Source: Roseivirga sp. E12
Lineage (GTDB): Bacteria > Bacteroidota > Bacteroidia > Cytophagales > Cyclobacteriaceae
Direction: 5' to 3'
Length of the DNA stretch: 64,000 nt
Assembly: GCF_017592825.1 (NCBI RefSeq)
Contig: NZ_JAGFMD010000012.1
Coordinates: 44,151-108,150 of the forward strand
The notes below the pieces were generated by a model. It searched no databases. It was not told the origin of the DNA and saw only the letters and a list, made by a program, of their open reading frames with translations. Shown here piece by piece: positions 44,575-53,502 of this stretch. Position numbers and translations under genes: made by a program. The first letter of the stretch is position 1. Each line of letters opens with the position of its first letter.

Positions 44575-45501
44575 TTATTTAGAAACGGAAGCCAACAAAT
44601 ACAAGACAGCCATTCTCACAGCCACTCCATTTTCAACCTGATCGAGAATTATAGCATTTTCTGAATCTGCCACATCACTGTTCAGTTCTACCCCTCTATT
44701 GATTGGACCCGGATGCATTATGACAATCTCTTTGTCAATTGTATCTAGAAGAGCCTTATTGATCCCGTAGTACAGGGAATATTCTCTTAACGAAGGGAAG
44801 TACTTGATGTGTTGTCGCTCTAATTGAATTCTTAACACATTGGCTACATCGCACCATTCAAGTGCCTTCTTGACGTCCAGTTCAACCTTAACCCCTAAGG
44901 AGCCTATGAATTTTGGCAGCAGTGTATTCGGGCCACATACCATGACTTCAGCACCGAGCTTTTGCAGTGCAAAAATGTTACTGAGCGCAACCCTAGAATG
45001 TAGAATATCTCCTATGACCGCTACTTTCTTACCAGCAACATCGCCAAGTCTCTCTCTTATTGAATAGGTATCTAACAATGCCTGAGTTGGGTGTTCATGA
45101 GTACCGTCACCAGCATTCACAATATTGGCATCGATATGTTTTGATAAGAAGTGTGGAGCTCCCGGACTGGAATGTCTCATTACAATCATATCCACCTTCA
45201 TAGAAAGGATGTTGTTGACCGTATCAAGGAGAGTCTCTCCTTTTTTGACCGAGCTACTACTGCTTGAAAAATTAATCACATCAGCAGATAATCTTTTCTC
45301 TGCCAATTCAAAGCTCAATTTTGTTCTTGTGGAGTTCTCAAAGAAGACATTTGCTATGGTAATATCTCTTAGTGATGGTACCTTTTTGATTGGACGATTG
45401 ATAACATCTTTAAATTCATCAGCGGTACGGAAGATCAAGTCAATGTCCTCAGCGGTAAGGCCCTTGATTCCCAGAAGGTGTTTAGTACTCAACTGCTCCA
45501 T
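44575..45501 (-). CDS. pyrB: aspartate carbamoyltransferase catalytic subunit
   Basis: A 308-residue enzyme of pyrimidine synthesis, transferring carbamoyl from carbamoyl phosphate to aspartate. The carbamoyl-phosphate loop is FFENSTRTKLSFE (Ser57 to Thr60), the HPTQALLDT motif follows, and the closing motif is HPGPINRG. Length and motifs are those of the trimeric catalytic subunit; no pyrI is nearby. The ATG directly follows the pyrR stop with no base between. Confidence 0.95.
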   Translation of the reverse strand: MEQLSTKHLLGIKGLTAEDIDLIFRTADEFKDVINRPIKKVPSLRDITIANVFFENSTRTKLSFELAEKRLSADVINFSSSSSSVKKGETLLDTVNNILSMKVDMIVMRHSSPGAPHFLSKHIDANIVNAGDGTHEHPTQALLDTYSIRERLGDVAGKKVAVIGDILHSRVALSNIFALQKLGAEVMVCGPNTLLPKFIGSLGVKVELDVKKALEWCDVANVLRIQLERQHIKYFPSLREYSLYYGINKALLDTIDKEIVIMHPGPINRGVELNSDVADSENAIILDQVENGVAVRMAVLYLLASVSK

Positions 45502-46053
45502 CTATGCTTCTTCCTTATTAATTAGCCAAACAGTATCCTCCGGAGCATCATTTTCCCCTTTCCATTCCACCAGAACTTTTTGACTGTCCAGTGTATTAAC
45601 CTCCTTGCCCACGTAATCGGGAAAGATGGGTACATGCTTGGCATACTTTCTCACAACCAATGATAAGAGTTCGACCTTTTCAGGCCTTCCGAAAGCATTC
45701 ATAGCGTCAAGTGCCGCTCTAACTGATCGTCCAGTATAGAAAACATCATCGACCAGAATCACCTTCTTTCCTTCAATAAGAAAATCGATCTTAGTTTCAT
45801 TAGCCCTTACTGGGCTGTCTCTCCTACGAAAATCATCCCTGAAAAATGTTGCGTCCAGATAGCCGAGTGAAACTTCCGTATCGATGAGCTCTGACAGGCG
45901 TTCCTTGATCTTTCTGGCCAAAAAGATTCCTCTTGGCTGAAGCCCTAGAAGCACGGTATTATTAAAATTTTGATGGTTTTCTATCAGTTGTTGACAGAGG
46001 CGGCCGATGGTGATGGCCAATTGTGGATGACCTAGTAAAAGCCTTTTTTGCAT
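45502..46053 (-). CDS. pyrR: PyrR-type uracil phosphoribosyltransferase/regulator
   Basis: A 183-residue protein counted from the ATG at 46053. An in-frame ATG at 46065 lies inside the promoter's -7 box and cannot be the start. The PRPP site is VILVDDVFYTGRSVRAAL and the front reads LGLQPRGIFLARKI, as in PyrR. In Bacillus PyrR binds the pyr mRNA leader; here the predicted leader before pyrR is about four bases, so that mode cannot apply to this transcript, and the salvage-enzyme activity may be the main role. Confidence 0.9.
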   Translation of the reverse strand: MQKRLLLGHPQLAITIGRLCQQLIENHQNFNNTVLLGLQPRGIFLARKIKERLSELIDTEVSLGYLDATFFRDDFRRRDSPVRANETKIDFLIEGKKVILVDDVFYTGRSVRAALDAMNAFGRPEKVELLSLVVRKYAKHVPIFPDYVGKEVNTLDSQKVLVEWKGENDAPEDTVWLINKEEA

Positions 46054-46062
46054 TTCAGGAAA

Positions 46063-46070
46063 CAAATATA
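46063..46070 (-). promoter_or_regulatory. -7 promoter box of the pyrR-pyrB operon
   Basis: TATATTTG on the minus strand is an exact TAnnTTTG match, nine bases before the pyrR ATG. Predicted transcription starts about four bases before the start codon. Confidence 0.55.
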
Positions 46071-46106
46071 AGAAAAGGAAATGGTCGGAGAAATGCAGTG
46101 GGTGAA

Positions 46107-47696
46107 TTAATCCAATTTGCTTGCAACAGTCTTAGGTCCCAATTCCACAGAATTAATAAAAAACACCTTTCGGATCCCAGAGGATCGGTCTGGCGATCTT
46201 ACATGTTGTATTCCATATACAAGCACCTTATTACCATACCAACGTGTGACTCCCCTGAAATCATCCTTCTCATACCTGAGTTCTTCCTCTTCACTAAGAA
46301 GGGCTAAAGGGCTACTCAACCCTTTTTTGTCCTCAGTATCATTGAGATTCTTGACCACAAGTTCTCTATCGTGGTAATAGGCGTAGTAGGTTTCGTCATC
46401 TTGCCACTGAAATGCACCAAAGTCTTGAAGTGCACTTTCAGGATTTTCTTTAATATCAAAACTAGCATCCCATAAGACCTCTCCCTTAAGATCCACGGCT
46501 AGGGCAAAAGCATGCGTAAATGAAAAATCTGGCGGCCTGATAATACCATTACCCGTATTCAAGTTTCTCCCTCTTCTTACAGTCATTGGGTTAATAAAAT
46601 CATCATTAAAACCACTTAGACTGGATGAATTTATCCTATTTCGGATTTGGTTATTGGTAGATACAGTCCAGGGTTTATAGAACTCTCCTGCAATAATCAG
46701 TTTGTCATCCAGTTCGATCATTTCTCGAAAAATCACATCAATCTTATACCTCCATTCCTTTTGGTTCTCTTTAGCTGCCAGGGCACGTGCCTTCATTTTA
46801 GAGGCACGCCTTTTACCCGTATGATCAAGGAAACTTTCGAACTCACCAAAGTTCAGGTACTTCATGGTTTGTCTACCAGTTCTATCGACATGATTAATAT
46901 AGTATCCACTAGGGTAGGTCCCTGTTTTCACACTGTAAAGTCCCATAATCACTTGGGCCTTATCGATGATGGAGGACGAAACACCTGATAGCAATTGATG
47001 TTCAGTATCTGTTTCTAATTGATACCCTCGAACTAAATTGCCTTCATAGTCATAAGTATTGACCAGAATGGTTCTGTCTTTTTTATCATCCAACTCCGAG
47101 GCAATCACATTAAAGGTTACGCTATCGCTGTTAACCCTAACTTCCATTAATTCTGAGTTGTTCTGATAGACATTGGGCAATGTCCTAACCGCATCCGCAA
47201 CCATGTCATAAACAAAAACAGCAGGTCGACCTTCGATGTAGCCACCTATTATTGCAGAACCTTTAATTGCCTCAAATTCCGATATATTAAGGTCCACAAT
47301 TTGTTTAGGTTCAAAGGTCCGAACCTCTTTTTTAAGTCCATCCAAAGCCACTATTTTGATAATCCTATTATCTGAACTAACCTGGAAAAGTAGGTATGTT
47401 ACATTGTTATGGTAATGATAACCTTTGAGGAATTCGCTTTTTGAGGTTTCAAAAAAACCTGTCCATTCCTCCTTAAGTTCTTGGTCTAGGTGACTGAATT
47501 CTATCCTTTTACTACGCCCAGCACTTTGAGCAATGTGCTTTACGAACATCGCACCTCTTTCCTCATTTGAAATGACTACATAATTGAGGTTCTCCCAACT
47601 ATTTTCGATTTCATAGCGATTCAGGTATTCTACCTGTCCACAAAGAGGGGTTAAACAAACGACAAACAAACAAAGCAGATAGAACTTTCTTATCAT
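46107..47696 (-). CDS. exported protein of unknown function
   Basis: A 529-residue protein with a signal peptide (CLTPLCGQ). The rest is a series of beta strands with repeated V..D..G...W/Y patterns, e.g. VNTYDYEGNLVRGYQL and ALAVDLKGEVLWDASF, suggesting a beta-propeller. A Lys/Arg-rich patch (TGKRRASKMKARALAAKENQ) interrupts it near residue 300. No family was recognised. It overlaps the EVE gene's stop as ATGA, an odd pairing because one product is cytoplasmic and the other exported. Confidence 0.6.
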   Translation of the reverse strand: MIRKFYLLCLFVVCLTPLCGQVEYLNRYEIENSWENLNYVVISNEERGAMFVKHIAQSAGRSKRIEFSHLDQELKEEWTGFFETSKSEFLKGYHYHNNVTYLLFQVSSDNRIIKIVALDGLKKEVRTFEPKQIVDLNISEFEAIKGSAIIGGYIEGRPAVFVYDMVADAVRTLPNVYQNNSELMEVRVNSDSVTFNVIASELDDKKDRTILVNTYDYEGNLVRGYQLETDTEHQLLSGVSSSIIDKAQVIMGLYSVKTGTYPSGYYINHVDRTGRQTMKYLNFGEFESFLDHTGKRRASKMKARALAAKENQKEWRYKIDVIFREMIELDDKLIIAGEFYKPWTVSTNNQIRNRINSSSLSGFNDDFINPMTVRRGRNLNTGNGIIRPPDFSFTHAFALAVDLKGEVLWDASFDIKENPESALQDFGAFQWQDDETYYAYYHDRELVVKNLNDTEDKKGLSSPLALLSEEEELRYEKDDFRGVTRWYGNKVLVYGIQHVRSPDRSSGIRKVFFINSVELGPKTVASKLD

Positions 47697-48100
47697 GATT
47701 CAGACATAGCAATTATTGTGTCAAATTCTTCCCTTTTAACAGGTTGTACTGATAATCTTGAGTTTTTGACCAGAACCATCTCCTCCAAACTGGGAGTCGC
47801 CTTAATCTGTTCAAGGCTAATGGCAGATTTAAGTTTCTGCTTTGGTACAAAATCAACAACTACCCAACGATCATCATCGATTGTAGGGTCTGGGTAATGC
47901 TCACTAACACACTCGGCAATTCCCACCACACACTTTTCGTTTACACTGTGGTAAAACAAAGCAAGATCACCTGGCTTCATAGCTTTCAAGTTATTTCTCG
48001 CTTGATAATTCCTTACGCCATCCCAGTGATCCTTTCCCAGTTTCACCAAATCATCCCATGAATATGTATTTGGTTCAGATTTAATTAGCCAGTAGTTCAT
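47693..48100 (-). CDS. EVE domain protein
   Basis: A 135-residue single EVE domain, of the PUA-like fold. Typical pieces are MNYWLIKSEPNTYSWDDL, WDGVRNYQARNNL and MKPGDLALFYHS. EVE proteins are thought to bind modified DNA or RNA bases; some stand in defence islands, but no restriction or modification genes are nearby, and the plain 'EVE' form is a common housekeeping gene. Confidence 0.9.
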   Translation of the reverse strand: MNYWLIKSEPNTYSWDDLVKLGKDHWDGVRNYQARNNLKAMKPGDLALFYHSVNEKCVVGIAECVSEHYPDPTIDDDRWVVVDFVPKQKLKSAISLEQIKATPSLEEMVLVKNSRLSVQPVKREEFDTIIAMSES

Positions 48101-48195
48101 AAAGACTTATTTTTAACTTTGATTCCCTGAATTTAACAAAAGCAGCAGGGTAAAAAAAGCTATCAAATTCACATCTCATCACAAATCGTCAAGAC

Positions 48196-49908
48196 TTGGA
48201 CAGCGCAACAATACTTAAACAACTGAAACTGCAGGCTGCACTTATGGAGCTGCACGATGAAAACAGTTTTAAAATCCGCGGCTATCAAAATGCGGTATTC
48301 AATTTGGACAAAAGCGATGTCGATCTCATGGCTTTAGATCTCAAAGGTTTGGAGCAACTAGATGGGGTGGGCAAAGGCATTGCAGCCACTATCTTCGAAA
48401 TAGCAACAAAGGGTATATCTGAAGCAATGCAGCAATTCCTGGAGACCACTCCAGAGGGAATTATTGAATTACTTGACATAAAAGGTATTGGTCCCAAAAA
48501 GATCAAAGTACTTTGGAAAGAACTAGGAATAGAAAGTGGCCATGAATTAAAAGAGGCTGCGAACTCTGGTCTTGTGGCCAAACTCAAAGGCTTTGGTGAC
48601 AAAACACAGCAAGCCATCATTGCAGCATTAGAATTCAAAGAAGCCAATGCCAACAAACTACATTATTCGGAGGCCGAGCTTTTGACTACCGAGGTTCTTG
48701 ATGCGCTTTCGTCTAGCCCCATGATCAAAGAAATAAGCCCCGTTGGCGGCTTAAGAAGAAAGTTGGAGGTGATTGACAAAATAGAATTATTGATTGCCGG
48801 TACTGACTTTGACAAGCTTGAAAACGAAATAACAGAGCTCTCTGACTTTGAACAAGATGTTATCAATAGTGGTCCAAAAACATGGAGAGGCACCTTCAAA
48901 CAACACTTAGTTCCTTGTGAATTCACTTTCACCCAACCAGAGACATTTGTCAAAGACTTGTTTCTTAGAACAGGAAGTACACAGCACCTGTCTATTCCAG
49001 TATTAGAGAAAAACACACTCAGAATGCTCTCCAATGAGGGTTCATTCGCCACGGAGGCCGAGCTTTATTTGGCAGCTGGCATGGACTACATTGAGCCTGA
49101 GCTTCGCGAAGGAACCTTTGAAATACAGGCTGCCAAAAACAACAACTTACCAAAGTTGGTGGAAATGAGTGATCTCAAAGGCATCCTCCACAACCACTCC
49201 ACTTACAGTGATGGCAAACATACGCTGGAGCAAATGGCCACATATTGCAAGGAATTAGGTTATGAATACCTCGGTATTTGTGACCATAGTAAATCGGCTT
49301 TCTATGCCAATGGACTTGAAGAAAATCGGGTGAAAGACCAGCATGAGGAAATTGACCGTCTCAATGATAAGCTTGCGCCATTCAAGATATTTAAGGGTAT
49401 AGAGTCAGATATCCTTTACGATGGTCAACTGGATTATGACGATGATGTATTGGCAAGCTTCGACTTTATAGTTGCTTCAGTACACTCTGTACTTAAAATG
49501 AATAAACAGAAGGCCACCCAAAGACTTCTGACGGCCATCGAAAACCCCTTCACCACAGTTCTAGGGCACCCGACAGGAAGGTTATTATTGAGAAGGGAAG
49601 GTTATCCTATAGATCATAAGGCGGTCATTGATCATTGTGCTAAGCACAACGTAGTGATAGAGATTAATGCCAACCCATGGAGACTGGATTTGGATTGGCG
49701 ATGGGTAAACTATGCGATTGAAAAAGGCGTTATGCTGTCTATTAATCCGGACGCTCATCAAATGGAAGGTTATCATCACATGAAGTTTGGACTGCTTGCA
49801 GGTCGCAAAGGTGGGCTGACCAAAGCGATGACTTATAATGCGCTTTCGGCTGAAGAGATTTCTGCACAATTCGAAAAGAAAAAGGAACAAGCAAAAACGA
49901 ATGCCTAG
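48196..49908 (+). CDS. polX: PolX-like protein: degenerate polymerase domain plus PHP domain
   Basis: A 570-residue protein from a TTG start (the first ATG, at 48244, would cut into the first helix). It has helix-hairpin-helix units (LDGVGKGIAATIF, IKGIGPKKIKVLW), a family X polymerase-like region and a C-terminal PHP domain. In PolX the metal-binding pair is Asp-x-Asp in a GDID motif; here it is Lys195-Ile-Glu197 (IDKIELL), and the third Asp position reads Glu (VPCEF). The PHP metal ligands look intact (HNHSTYSDG, GICDHS, GIESD, SVHS, GHPTG, EINANP, DAH). So it is probably a nuclease rather than a polymerase, acting in DNA repair. Confidence 0.88.
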   Translation: MDSATILKQLKLQAALMELHDENSFKIRGYQNAVFNLDKSDVDLMALDLKGLEQLDGVGKGIAATIFEIATKGISEAMQQFLETTPEGIIELLDIKGIGPKKIKVLWKELGIESGHELKEAANSGLVAKLKGFGDKTQQAIIAALEFKEANANKLHYSEAELLTTEVLDALSSSPMIKEISPVGGLRRKLEVIDKIELLIAGTDFDKLENEITELSDFEQDVINSGPKTWRGTFKQHLVPCEFTFTQPETFVKDLFLRTGSTQHLSIPVLEKNTLRMLSNEGSFATEAELYLAAGMDYIEPELREGTFEIQAAKNNNLPKLVEMSDLKGILHNHSTYSDGKHTLEQMATYCKELGYEYLGICDHSKSAFYANGLEENRVKDQHEEIDRLNDKLAPFKIFKGIESDILYDGQLDYDDDVLASFDFIVASVHSVLKMNKQKATQRLLTAIENPFTTVLGHPTGRLLLRREGYPIDHKAVIDHCAKHNVVIEINANPWRLDLDWRWVNYAIEKGVMLSINPDAHQMEGYHHMKFGLLAGRKGGLTKAMTYNALSAEEISAQFEKKKEQAKTNA

Positions 49909-50914
49909 AAAAGTACTGATCATTCGTTTTTCTTCCATTGGGGATATCGTACTGACCACTCCAGTTATTCGGGTAATCAAAACCCAATTAGAAGACACCG
50001 AAGTACACTACTGCACCAAGCGCCAGTACCACAGTGTCCTTGAAGCAAATCCATATATTGATAAGTTTCACTTTCTGGAAGATGACCTCAACGCTCTGGC
50101 CAAAGAGCTCAAAGCAGAACAGTTCGACTTTGTTGTTGATTTGCACAATAACCTTAGAACACGAATCTTAAAAAGTAAGCTAAAGAAACCTTCTGCGGCA
50201 TTCCCCAAATTAAATTGGGAGAAGTGGTTGGTAGTTAATCTCAAAGTAGACAAACTACCCAATGTCCACATTGTCGATCGGTACCTAGAAGCAGCTAAGC
50301 CCTTAGGCATAAAAAAAGATGCCTTAGGACTCGATTACTTCATCCCAGAAAAAGATCAGATTGAAGATGAATGGCTTCCAGAAACACATCGGAATGATTT
50401 TGTTGCTTTTGCCATCGGTGGCCAACACGAAACTAAGAAGCTTCCTATTGACAGAATGATTGAGCTTTGTGACAAGATCAATAAACCGATCGTGATCTTA
50501 GGAGGCAAAGAGGATGCAGATAATGGCGCGAAGATAGAAGCTTTCTTTATGCGTGGCGATGAGTCAGCGGATCAGAAAGAGTCGCTCGATGCGCTAGGAA
50601 AGAAGGCCCAGATCTACAATGCTTGTGGGAAGTTTAGCATCAACCAATCTGCCTCTATTATTAAGAAGGCCTCTTATGTTTTCACTCACGACACTGGCAT
50701 GATGCACATAGCTGCGGCTATGAAAAAGAATGTTTTTTCTATCTGGGGAAATACCATTCCTGAGTTTGGTATGTATCCCTACCAAACCAAATTCACCCTA
50801 CTTGAGAATAAAAAACTGAGTTGCAGACCTTGCTCGAAAATTGGGTATGATAAGTGCCCAAAAGGTCACTTTAAATGTATGAATGATATCATCTTTGATT
50901 TTTGGCTACCATGA
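49901..50914 (+). CDS. glycosyltransferase family 9 (heptosyltransferase-like)
   Basis: A 337-residue GT9 enzyme counted from the ATG at 49901, which overlaps the polX stop by eight bases; an upstream in-frame ATG would add a basic leader inside polX. Motifs are RFSSIGDIVLTTP at the front and THDTGMMHIAAAM for nucleotide-sugar binding. Family members add heptose or similar sugars to the lipopolysaccharide core. A CRPCSKIGYDKCPKGHFKC segment near the end has four cysteines, probably structural or metal-binding. Confidence 0.87.
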   Translation: MPRKVLIIRFSSIGDIVLTTPVIRVIKTQLEDTEVHYCTKRQYHSVLEANPYIDKFHFLEDDLNALAKELKAEQFDFVVDLHNNLRTRILKSKLKKPSAAFPKLNWEKWLVVNLKVDKLPNVHIVDRYLEAAKPLGIKKDALGLDYFIPEKDQIEDEWLPETHRNDFVAFAIGGQHETKKLPIDRMIELCDKINKPIVILGGKEDADNGAKIEAFFMRGDESADQKESLDALGKKAQIYNACGKFSINQSASIIKKASYVFTHDTGMMHIAAAMKKNVFSIWGNTIPEFGMYPYQTKFTLLENKKLSCRPCSKIGYDKCPKGHFKCMNDIIFDFWLP

Positions 50915-51180
50915 GTAACAAAAGTCTCCAGCTTATCTCCTTGATACTTCTGTTATTATCGCTGCTAACTGAGTTGAGTGATAGTCAGGGTTGGATAAGC
51001 TTCAACAATCCTGAATTGGCCTTTGGACTCTCCTTGGGTTTCGTGCTTTTTTCATTGTCATTCAATGTCAAGATCATTCGAGCTATGGGTATTCCAGAAA
51101 AGGAAAAAAAGAAGAGCCAGTTAATGACCCTTGTTACTGCCATCTATGCTTTCCTAGTCTTTGGGATTGAGTTGTTTTAA
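50911..51180 (+). CDS. small membrane protein of unknown function
   Basis: An 89-residue protein from the ATG at 50911, which overlaps the previous stop as ATGA. It has three hydrophobic segments (LISLILLLLSLLTEL, FGLSLGFVLFSLSF and LVTAIYAFLVFGIEL). No family recognised; coupling suggests co-expression with the glycosyltransferase. Confidence 0.55.
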   Translation: MSNKSLQLISLILLLLSLLTELSDSQGWISFNNPELAFGLSLGFVLFSLSFNVKIIRAMGIPEKEKKKSQLMTLVTAIYAFLVFGIELF

Positions 51181-51265
51181 AACAAACAAGTTAAACCAGT
51201 CATCTGGCTGATATTCCTCTGATTCAGAATACCAGATACTTCTTTTGTCCACACGTTAAAATAGT

Positions 51266-52504
51266 ATGCGCTTATTGGCCTTTGCCGCCCTCTTGCTGCT
51301 ATACGTTGAAGCCTCTTCCCAAAATAAGAGTGGAATTGTTAATACATGGGTACCAATAGATGTTCAGGACTATAATGAAGAATCCAATTCATGGGATTCC
51401 TTCTACATGCTTTCCATACTAACCTTTGAGAATGACTCCAGCGGAAATACATTATATGGTGGCACCGACTTCAAAACACCTTTTTCATATCGTCTGATCA
51501 AAGACAGTCTGGAATTCAGATTATTAGGCGAAAAAGCAGAGAGAGTACTCGTGGTCGAAAATTCTGAAGATCGTCTAAAGCTATTTCTTGACTCATTCAA
51601 TACTGTGACTTATGTACCCTTGGAAAAAACTAATTCCAGCATTGATATTGAGAAACTCAGGAAAGCTTTAATAGGGAAAACCTGGGATTTTAAAATTAGA
51701 CCATGGAGAAAAAGTGTTGAAATACCCGTAGACCTTAGGGAAGGCATACAAGACTCCTCTTTGATACTAAACCAATTTATTAAGTATGCCAATGATGCAT
51801 ACTTACCAAGTTCCCTAGAACTTGATGATTATCCACATATCTGGAGTATAAGTGAAAATCACTCCCATATGGTGTTAAGAGTTGAAACTATTGGAATAGA
51901 CACTCGCTCAGCCATTTCATCTTCTCTCCTTTTCATAGAAAGCTACAACAGAACTATGTTCAAAGGTTACCTGTGGCAAGAGGGAAGAAAGATCCAGTTT
52001 ACCACTAGACTTAGGAGAAACTCAGAAGAGATCAAGGCACGTAACCTGTCCAACCTTACGGCAATAAAGTGGAGGTTGGACAAAGTAAAACCAGAAAAAA
52101 TAAGACGAATAAGGAAAAGAGGTCTAATTGACTTAGGGACGATTGGTGATGATTTCATTGAATACATTCCCAGAGACTATGTACACGACAGCTCCCGTGT
52201 TGTATTGCAAAGCGATATCTCGCAAAAGAAGTTGGTCCTTGAATTTAAACAAGACCATAGTTACAATATACTCCGAGACAATGAGCTCATTAATTCTGGA
52301 AACTGGTTAGGGCTTTTTAATCTGCGTTCTATTAAACTTCACAGCAACATTGGCGAAAATGAAGATGGAATTCTGACGGGGCATATTGAGGTGCTTTCCT
52401 TGTCAAATAAAAAACTGGTTATCAAAAGACGTCTTTTCCAAAGATTAAATAACCAGTTTAAATACCCAAAGAGTCAAATTGAAACTTATAGACCTATTCG
52501 CTAA
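51266..52504 (+). CDS. exported protein of unknown function
   Basis: A 412-residue protein with a short signal peptide (LLLYVEASSQ). It looks like two beta-rich lipocalin-type halves (VNTWVPIDVQDYNEE and GKTWDFKIRPW open similar segments; the second half resumes near AIKWRLDKV). Lys/Arg content is high toward the end. No catalytic motif was found. It is convergent with the LytM-like pair, with eight bases between stops. Confidence 0.5.
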   Translation: MRLLAFAALLLLYVEASSQNKSGIVNTWVPIDVQDYNEESNSWDSFYMLSILTFENDSSGNTLYGGTDFKTPFSYRLIKDSLEFRLLGEKAERVLVVENSEDRLKLFLDSFNTVTYVPLEKTNSSIDIEKLRKALIGKTWDFKIRPWRKSVEIPVDLREGIQDSSLILNQFIKYANDAYLPSSLELDDYPHIWSISENHSHMVLRVETIGIDTRSAISSSLLFIESYNRTMFKGYLWQEGRKIQFTTRLRRNSEEIKARNLSNLTAIKWRLDKVKPEKIRRIRKRGLIDLGTIGDDFIEYIPRDYVHDSSRVVLQSDISQKKLVLEFKQDHSYNILRDNELINSGNWLGLFNLRSIKLHSNIGENEDGILTGHIEVLSLSNKKLVIKRRLFQRLNNQFKYPKSQIETYRPIR

Positions 52505-52512
52505 ACCTTAAT

Positions 52513-53433
52513 TTACCCTTTACCCTTCAAATACCTCTTCTTTTCTCTTTTTGACATTTCTTGAGTAATCAACTCGTCTGGGTAAGATGCGGTATAACCA
52601 ACATTCCGTTTTAGACGGACTTTTTCTTCATTGACAGTTCTGAATAAAGGAATTAGATAGCGATTGCTTGCCCATTCACGGGAGTCAAGATCTTTATTTA
52701 CCACTACTTTCATGTAGCTGACAGAAAAGTTAAAGTAGAGTGTTCCATCTCTCGACTTCATTCCCGCTTTAGCCATTACCTCGCCCGCCTTGACAAACTG
52801 GTCTTCATTAACAGTCAAAGTTCCATTTACCGCACCATAATAGTTTCCCACAGTACCATCTCTATGCCGTACTTGAATGAAACTCTTTTGTGGGTCACCG
52901 GGAACTACTCTAATGGTTCTAATCTGTCCATCTCTAGTAGAACGAATATCATTTGAATAGAAGCCCACGCCATAATAATCACTATAACCTCCCTCTTTGT
53001 CAGGATGACTTGTCGGTTCTGTTATCCCTCGTACAAGGACTGCCTCATCTTCTGCACCAGGTATCGCGTATTCTACATCTTTAATTTTAGGATTACCGAC
53101 ACCATTGTAGAAATAGTATCTATAGTCAAAACGGGGCTGGCTGGTTCCTATAGGAGACACCTTAAACAACCTCACTTTTCCTGTTGAAATGGTTTTTTGA
53201 TAGGGCAATGGAGCATCAGGCCGCCACTGATTTAATCCAGTATTAAAAACTACTACAATGTGAGTGTCCTTGGGAATGGAATTGAACGCATAAAAGATAT
53301 ACTCCCCATCTCTACCTGGTTCATAGCTGACTTTTATATCGCCTATAACTTGAGCGAGAGCCGAATTACTCCATAGACAACAGAGTATGATTGTTGTGAA
53401 CAAGAGAAATCTGGCTTTTGATTGTGAAAGCAT
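52513..53433 (-). CDS. exported LytM/M23-like protein with lost catalytic residues
   Basis: A 306-residue secreted protein (signal SALAQ). The C-terminal half has the outline of an M23 peptidase: VRDGQIRTI-like strand, FIQVRHRDGTVGNYYGAVNGTL, VKAGEVMAKAGM, then YFNFSVSY. In active enzymes the last motif is LHFE and an upstream HxxxD holds zinc; here those residues are Tyr/Phe/Asn and GVGFYS, so no zinc site remains. Degenerate LytM proteins can activate amidases or bind the wall. Its paralogue lies immediately upstream, 69 bases away. Confidence 0.7.
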   Translation of the reverse strand: MLSQSKARFLLFTTIILCCLWSNSALAQVIGDIKVSYEPGRDGEYIFYAFNSIPKDTHIVVVFNTGLNQWRPDAPLPYQKTISTGKVRLFKVSPIGTSQPRFDYRYYFYNGVGNPKIKDVEYAIPGAEDEAVLVRGITEPTSHPDKEGGYSDYYGVGFYSNDIRSTRDGQIRTIRVVPGDPQKSFIQVRHRDGTVGNYYGAVNGTLTVNEDQFVKAGEVMAKAGMKSRDGTLYFNFSVSYMKVVVNKDLDSREWASNRYLIPLFRTVNEEKVRLKRNVGYTASYPDELITQEMSKREKKRYLKGKG

Positions 53434-53502
53434 AAGTGTGCGTTTATTTCCAGATAAACATACTAGAATAATCGGGATAACTTGAGAGTTGCTTGGCCGA
53501 AA

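Noticed and set aside
47693..48100. EVE protein as part of a defence island
   Set aside because: No restriction, modification, helicase or toxin genes lie near; neighbours are metabolic or exported proteins.
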